This document shows, in pieces, positions 13,764-16,460 of a stretch of DNA of 16,460 nt. Under the pieces are notes generated by a model, which was given only the letters and a program-made list of their open reading frames with translations, had not been told where the DNA came from and did no database searches. The stretch is from Candidatus Moraniibacteriota bacterium. GTDB taxonomy: Bacteria > Patescibacteriota > Minisyncoccia > Moranbacterales > UBA11712. The translations under genes and the position numbers were made by a program. The stretch lies in NCBI GenBank assembly GCA_003157295.1, contig PMJF01000013.1:1-16460 (forward strand), given 5' to 3'. Each line of letters opens with the position of its first letter. The stretch's first letter is position 1.

Positions 13764-14405
13764 TTACTCAAATTTTTCTCCCCGGTATATCCAAACCTTA
13801 ACGCCGATGACGCCAAATGTCGTTTTCGCCACATCTTTTGCAAAATCAATATCCGCTCTCAAGGTATGGAGGGGAAGCGTCCCCCGAGAAAGCCATTCTC
13901 TTCGCGACATATCCGCTCCGCCAAGCCGTCCTGATATTTCGATCTTGATCCCCTTTATTCGGTGGGCTTCCATGGACTGGTCCGCAATTCCTTTCAGAAT
14001 TCTTCTAAAGGGAATTCTTTTCTCAAGCTGCTCGGCTATGTTTCGAGCCACTACCTGGGCGTTCTCTTCACTATTCTTTATCTCTTCGACCTCAACCTTG
14101 AGTTCGACTTTCTTATTTTTGAAAAAATCATCCTTAATAAATTTCTTCAGATCTTCAACCCCTGTTCCGCCTCTTCCGATAATGATCCCGGGACGGGCGG
14201 TTTTCACGATGATCCGGATCAGTCCAGAGGATCGTTCGATCTCCACTCCTCCGACAGCCGCATTTCGAAGACGTTCCTCAACCGATCGGCGAATCTCTAT
14301 ATCTTCTCTCAACTGCTTGGCATATTCTTTTTTACTGTACCACCTGGACTTCCAATTGCTGGTAATTCCGATCCGAAGGCCCAGTGGATTGACTTTATGT
14401 CCCAT
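13764..14405 (-). CDS. rpsC: Small-subunit ribosomal protein S3 (uS3)
   Basis: S3 is in the 30S head at the mRNA entry channel, where it contributes to mRNA unwinding. The 213-aa protein begins GHKVNPLGLRIGI, has the KH domain with the loop GRGG (77-80) in RPGIIIGRGGTG, and the C-terminal domain with IEISGRLGGADMSRREWLSR and GVIGVKVWIYRGE. The chain ends soon after that domain, so there is no long tail of the kind L22 has here. It follows rplV after 30 nt. Confidence 0.98.
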   Translation of the reverse strand: MGHKVNPLGLRIGITSNWKSRWYSKKEYAKQLREDIEIRRSVEERLRNAAVGGVEIERSSGLIRIIVKTARPGIIIGRGGTGVEDLKKFIKDDFFKNKKVELKVEVEEIKNSEENAQVVARNIAEQLEKRIPFRRILKGIADQSMEAHRIKGIKIEISGRLGGADMSRREWLSRGTLPLHTLRADIDFAKDVAKTTFGVIGVKVWIYRGEKFE

Positions 14406-14435
14406 AATATATATTTATTCCAAATTTCAAATTAC

Positions 14436-14987
14436 TTACATGCTCTTTCTTCGGAACACTCTCTTTAAAAATCCCTTCGATTTTTCAGCCTTCTTCTTTT
14501 CATCGACAAATTCTTTTTCCACCCTCTCCTTCACTATTTCCTTCTTTTCTTCCTTGGTTTCCTTTGTTTTTTCCTTTTCTTTCTTGCTGACTTCCGGCTT
14601 TCCTTTCACTTCTTTGATCTCTTGTTTCGCCACTTTTTTCCTGCCTTTTCCGGGAACAACTTCCGCGACGACAATCTCGATGTTACTGGTTCTCTTCAAG
14701 ATCAAACTCGCTCTTCCGTAAGCTCTCGGCAGCCATCTTTTCAGTTTCGCCCCTTCGTTCACAACAACATCCTTAATGAACAGATTTTCCTTATCCCAGC
14801 CGAAATTATTCTCGGCATTGGATGCGGCGCTTTTGAGCAATTTTTCAAAATTCGGAGTCGAACCCTTCACAATGAACTTCAGCTGATTTTGAGCTTCTTT
14901 CACTGAAAGACCCCTTAGCATGCTCGCCACAAGACGAACCTTTCGGGGTGATTTTCTGAAATTGTTGAGTTTGGCTGAAACTTGCAT
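14436..14987 (-). CDS. rplV: Large-subunit ribosomal protein L22 (uL22) with long charged C-terminal tail
   Basis: L22 lines the peptide exit tunnel. Residues 1-112 are a complete L22: FRKSPRKVRLVASMLRG (10-26), AASNAENN (54-61), the beta-hairpin region VNEGAKLKRWLPRAYGRA and the ending TSNIEIVVAEV. Residues 113-183 are an extra tail, giving 183 aa where about 110 is usual. The tail is almost all Lys and Glu (for example KEKEKTKETKEEKKEIVK), probably helical or disordered, and ends in a basic amphipathic stretch, KGFLKRVFRRK. The tail is in the same frame as the core, so it is not a sequencing artefact of fused genes. Function of the tail is unknown; it would reach out of the ribosome surface. 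14 nt separate it from rpsS. Confidence 0.97.
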   Translation of the reverse strand: MQVSAKLNNFRKSPRKVRLVASMLRGLSVKEAQNQLKFIVKGSTPNFEKLLKSAASNAENNFGWDKENLFIKDVVVNEGAKLKRWLPRAYGRASLILKRTSNIEIVVAEVVPGKGRKKVAKQEIKEVKGKPEVSKKEKEKTKETKEEKKEIVKERVEKEFVDEKKKAEKSKGFLKRVFRRKSM

Positions 14988-15001
14988 ATATTTGCTGCGA
15001 A

Positions 15002-15340
15002 TTATTTCTTCCCGGCTACCGGTGCTGAAGCTTTTGCCGCCTCAGACGATTTTTGGGCCGCGGCGGCTTCTTGCTCTTTCTGCATTCGTCCTCCATGCCG
15101 GATAAATTTGCGGGTCAGCGAAAATTCTCCCATCTTATGGCCTATCATTTCTTCCGTCACAAAAACAGAAATAAAATCTTTTCCATTATGAACACCGAAA
15201 GTAAATCCTATCATTTCCGGAGTAATTGTGCAACTCCTGGACCAAGTTTTGATCACCGACTTGTCGCCCGGACGCTTATCTTGAATTTTTTTCAGTATTT
15301 TTTCGTCCACATAAGGACCTTTCTTTAAGCTTCGTGACAT
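15002..15340 (-). CDS. rpsS: Small-subunit ribosomal protein S19 (uS19) with Ala-rich C-terminal tail
   Basis: S19 forms part of the 30S head and contacts tRNA and the B1a intersubunit bridge. It begins [19 protein letters not shown] and has [23 protein letters not shown] in two parts, then [13 protein letters not shown] and RHGG, all standard. Residues 86-112 are an added tail rich in Ala, Lys and Ser ([20 protein letters not shown]), giving 112 aa against about 92 in most bacteria. It lies 17 nt after rplB. Confidence 0.97.
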   Translation of the reverse strand: MSRSLKKGPYVDEKILKKIQDKRPGDKSVIKTWSRSCTITPEMIGFTFGVHNGKDFISVFVTEEMIGHKMGEFSLTRKFIRHGGRMQKEQEAAAAQKSSEAAKASAPVAGKK

Positions 15341-15357
15341 ATCTGACTTTCAAAAAA

Positions 15358-16179
15358 TTAATTTATTCTCTTGAGGATGAACTTATCGCTATATTTGAAT
15401 TTCTTCCTTGTTTTCTTGCCAAGGGCCGGTTTTCCCCAGGGAGTTTTCGGATGCTTAAGGCCGATTCCCTGCTTTCCTTCGCCGCCTCCATGAGGATGAT
15501 CAACTGGATTCATCACTGTTCCTCGGACTCCTGGACGGATACCGAGCCAACGGGATCGGCCGGCTTTTCCGATTGATACGGTGTTGTGGAGATAATTACT
15601 GACTTGACCAATGGTGGCAAGACAATTTCCGCTGGCGATCCTGATCTCGCCCGAAGATAATTTCAACTGAACCTTATCCTGCTCCACGGACATTATCGTC
15701 ACAGAAGATCCGGCGCTTCTCGCAAGTTGTGCGCCCTTTCCGGGAAACATTTCTACCAGCGAGATCTGCGTTCCGACCGGGATATTTTTGATCAAGCCTC
15801 GATTTCCTGTTTTGATATCCGGCTTTTCACTGGTGACGATCTTGTCGTCGGCTACGAGCCCTTCAACGGCGACTATATAACGCTTTTCTCCGTCTTGATA
15901 TTTGAGAAGAGCAATGCGGGCGCTTCGATTCGGATCTCTCTCAATTCTTTCCACAACGGCCGGCACATCCATCTTATCCATCTTGAAATCGATTTCGCGG
16001 TATCTCCGCTTGTGTCCTCCGCCTTTATGGCGAACAGAAATTTTCCCGCCCGATCGTCCCACATCTCTCTTGATGAAATACGTCAAACTCTTTTCCGGTT
16101 TCAGGAATTTTACATCCAGCTTGTTTACTGACATTTGCCTGCGTCCGGGAGAAGTTTTCTTATATACTTTTACTGGCAT
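15358..16179 (-). CDS. rplB: Large-subunit ribosomal protein L2 (uL2)
   Basis: L2 supports the peptidyl transferase centre and subunit joining. The 273-aa chain is full length: [13 protein letters not shown] near the start, the RNA-binding [13 protein letters not shown] region (54-66), [15 protein letters not shown] (80-94), [11 protein letters not shown], and the highly conserved [10 protein letters not shown] at 226-235, which contains the histidine important for peptidyl transferase assembly. It ends in a basic tail, [12 protein letters not shown]. It starts 14 nt after the rplW stop, without a Shine-Dalgarno. Confidence 0.98.
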   Translation of the reverse strand: MPVKVYKKTSPGRRQMSVNKLDVKFLKPEKSLTYFIKRDVGRSGGKISVRHKGGGHKRRYREIDFKMDKMDVPAVVERIERDPNRSARIALLKYQDGEKRYIVAVEGLVADDKIVTSEKPDIKTGNRGLIKNIPVGTQISLVEMFPGKGAQLARSAGSSVTIMSVEQDKVQLKLSSGEIRIASGNCLATIGQVSNYLHNTVSIGKAGRSRWLGIRPGVRGTVMNPVDHPHGGGEGKQGIGLKHPKTPWGKPALGKKTRKKFKYSDKFILKRIN

Positions 16180-16193
16180 AAATTTGTCTTGAG

Positions 16194-16460
16194 TTATACA
16201 CCTTCCGCCACTCCGATCGTGTCACCTTGCCGCAATTTCACAATGGCCTTCTTATATCCCTTCTTATATCCCACAAAACGACCATGGATCCTTTTTTTAG
16301 GGGGAATCTTGATCGTATTCACTGCGACCACCTTGACGCCGTAATAACCCTCGATGGCCTCTTTGATCTGAAATTTTCCCGAATGCTGGCTGACCTTAAA
16401 AACATACTTGTTCTCTGCACCGAGCATTGTTGATTTTTCTGAAATTATCGGCTCTAAAAT
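16194..16460 (-). CDS. rplW: Large-subunit ribosomal protein L23 (uL23), partial, N-terminus beyond window
   Basis: L23 sits beside L29 at the tunnel exit and is the docking site of trigger factor and SRP. Eighty-eight codons are seen. The frame is open to the right edge and reads [19 protein letters not shown] before the core; PxISEKS is the usual L23 start region, so the ATG at 16427 is internal and not the start. The rest is standard: [36 protein letters not shown] and [13 protein letters not shown]. Only a few N-terminal residues are missing. rpsJ, rplC and rplD should lie to the right. Confidence 0.95.
   Translation of the reverse strand: MLEPIISEKSTMLGAENKYVFKVSQHSGKFQIKEAIEGYYGVKVVAVNTIKIPPKKRIHGRFVGYKKGYKKAIVKLRQGDTIGVAEGV

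Noticed and set aside
13699..14721. Long plus-strand frame of 340 codons across rpsC and rplV
   Set aside because: It is antisense to two certain ribosomal genes. Its Ser/Phe-rich repeats are the mirror of the Lys/Glu tail of L22, and there is no Shine-Dalgarno or family resemblance.
1..16460. TGA read as glycine (Gracilibacteria/Absconditabacteria code)
   Set aside because: TGA ends fba and rpmC at the expected lengths, and I saw no in-frame TGA inside a recognised gene.
1..16460. CRISPR arrays, tRNA or rRNA genes, insertion sequences, prophage genes
   Set aside because: No regular spacer-repeat pattern, no cloverleaf-like segment in the gaps, no transposase or integrase frame. The gaps are almost all too short to hold them.

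Overview
The window looks like a piece of a bacterial chromosome from the Candidate Phyla Radiation (Patescibacteria), most like Parcubacteria. This is a judgement from gene content, not a placement. The main clues are a ribosomal-protein operon that goes straight from rpsE to rplO without rpmD (uL30), a zinc-type S14, small gene gaps, few Shine-Dalgarno sequences and short core proteins. TGA is used as a normal stop (aldolase gene, rpmC), so the TGA-glycine code of Gracilibacteria/Absconditabacteria does not apply. Almost every gene is on the minus strand, so transcription runs from the right end of the window to the left.

Right part (16460 to about 7084): a continuous S10-spc ribosomal operon in the usual order: rplW (cut by the window edge), rplB, rpsS, rplV, rpsC, rplP, rpmC, rpsQ, rplN, rplX, rplE, rpsN, rpsH, rplF, rplR, rpsE, rplO, secY, adk. 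L22 and S19 carry extra C-terminal tails. The rpsQ-rplN junction, where the classical S10 and spc operons meet, is the widest gap in the ribosomal part (64 nt) and holds a 9-bp inverted repeat over a 7-nt direct repeat.

Middle (7083 to 5567): a 336-nt break between adk and map. On the plus strand it carries a sigma70-like promoter, a strong Shine-Dalgarno and a frame for a small membrane protein, plus a perfect 9-bp hairpin with a UACG tetraloop and a T-rich tail. This is the only stretch that looks like a plus-strand gene. The frame runs into adk, so its true end is uncertain. map is followed by ruvX, not by infA-rpmJ-rpsM-rpsK-rpsD-rpoA, so the alpha operon lies elsewhere.

Left part (5566 to 1): a sugar and central-carbon cluster with its own promoter at 5533-5561: a GT2 glycosyltransferase, a GalT-like hexose-1-phosphate uridylyltransferase, a small membrane protein of the Sm_multidrug_ex/COG2426 type, triosephosphate isomerase, a class II ketose-bisphosphate aldolase, and a multi-pass histidine kinase that overlaps the aldolase gene by 17 nt and runs off the left edge. 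The aldolase and GalT have active-site-region variations that leave their sugar specificity open.

I saw no tRNA, rRNA, CRISPR array, insertion sequence or prophage gene. Nothing here is clearly a new defence or mobile system. The most unusual items are the adk-map gap locus, the aldolase/GalT/kinase cluster, and the repeated short motifs in gene gaps.
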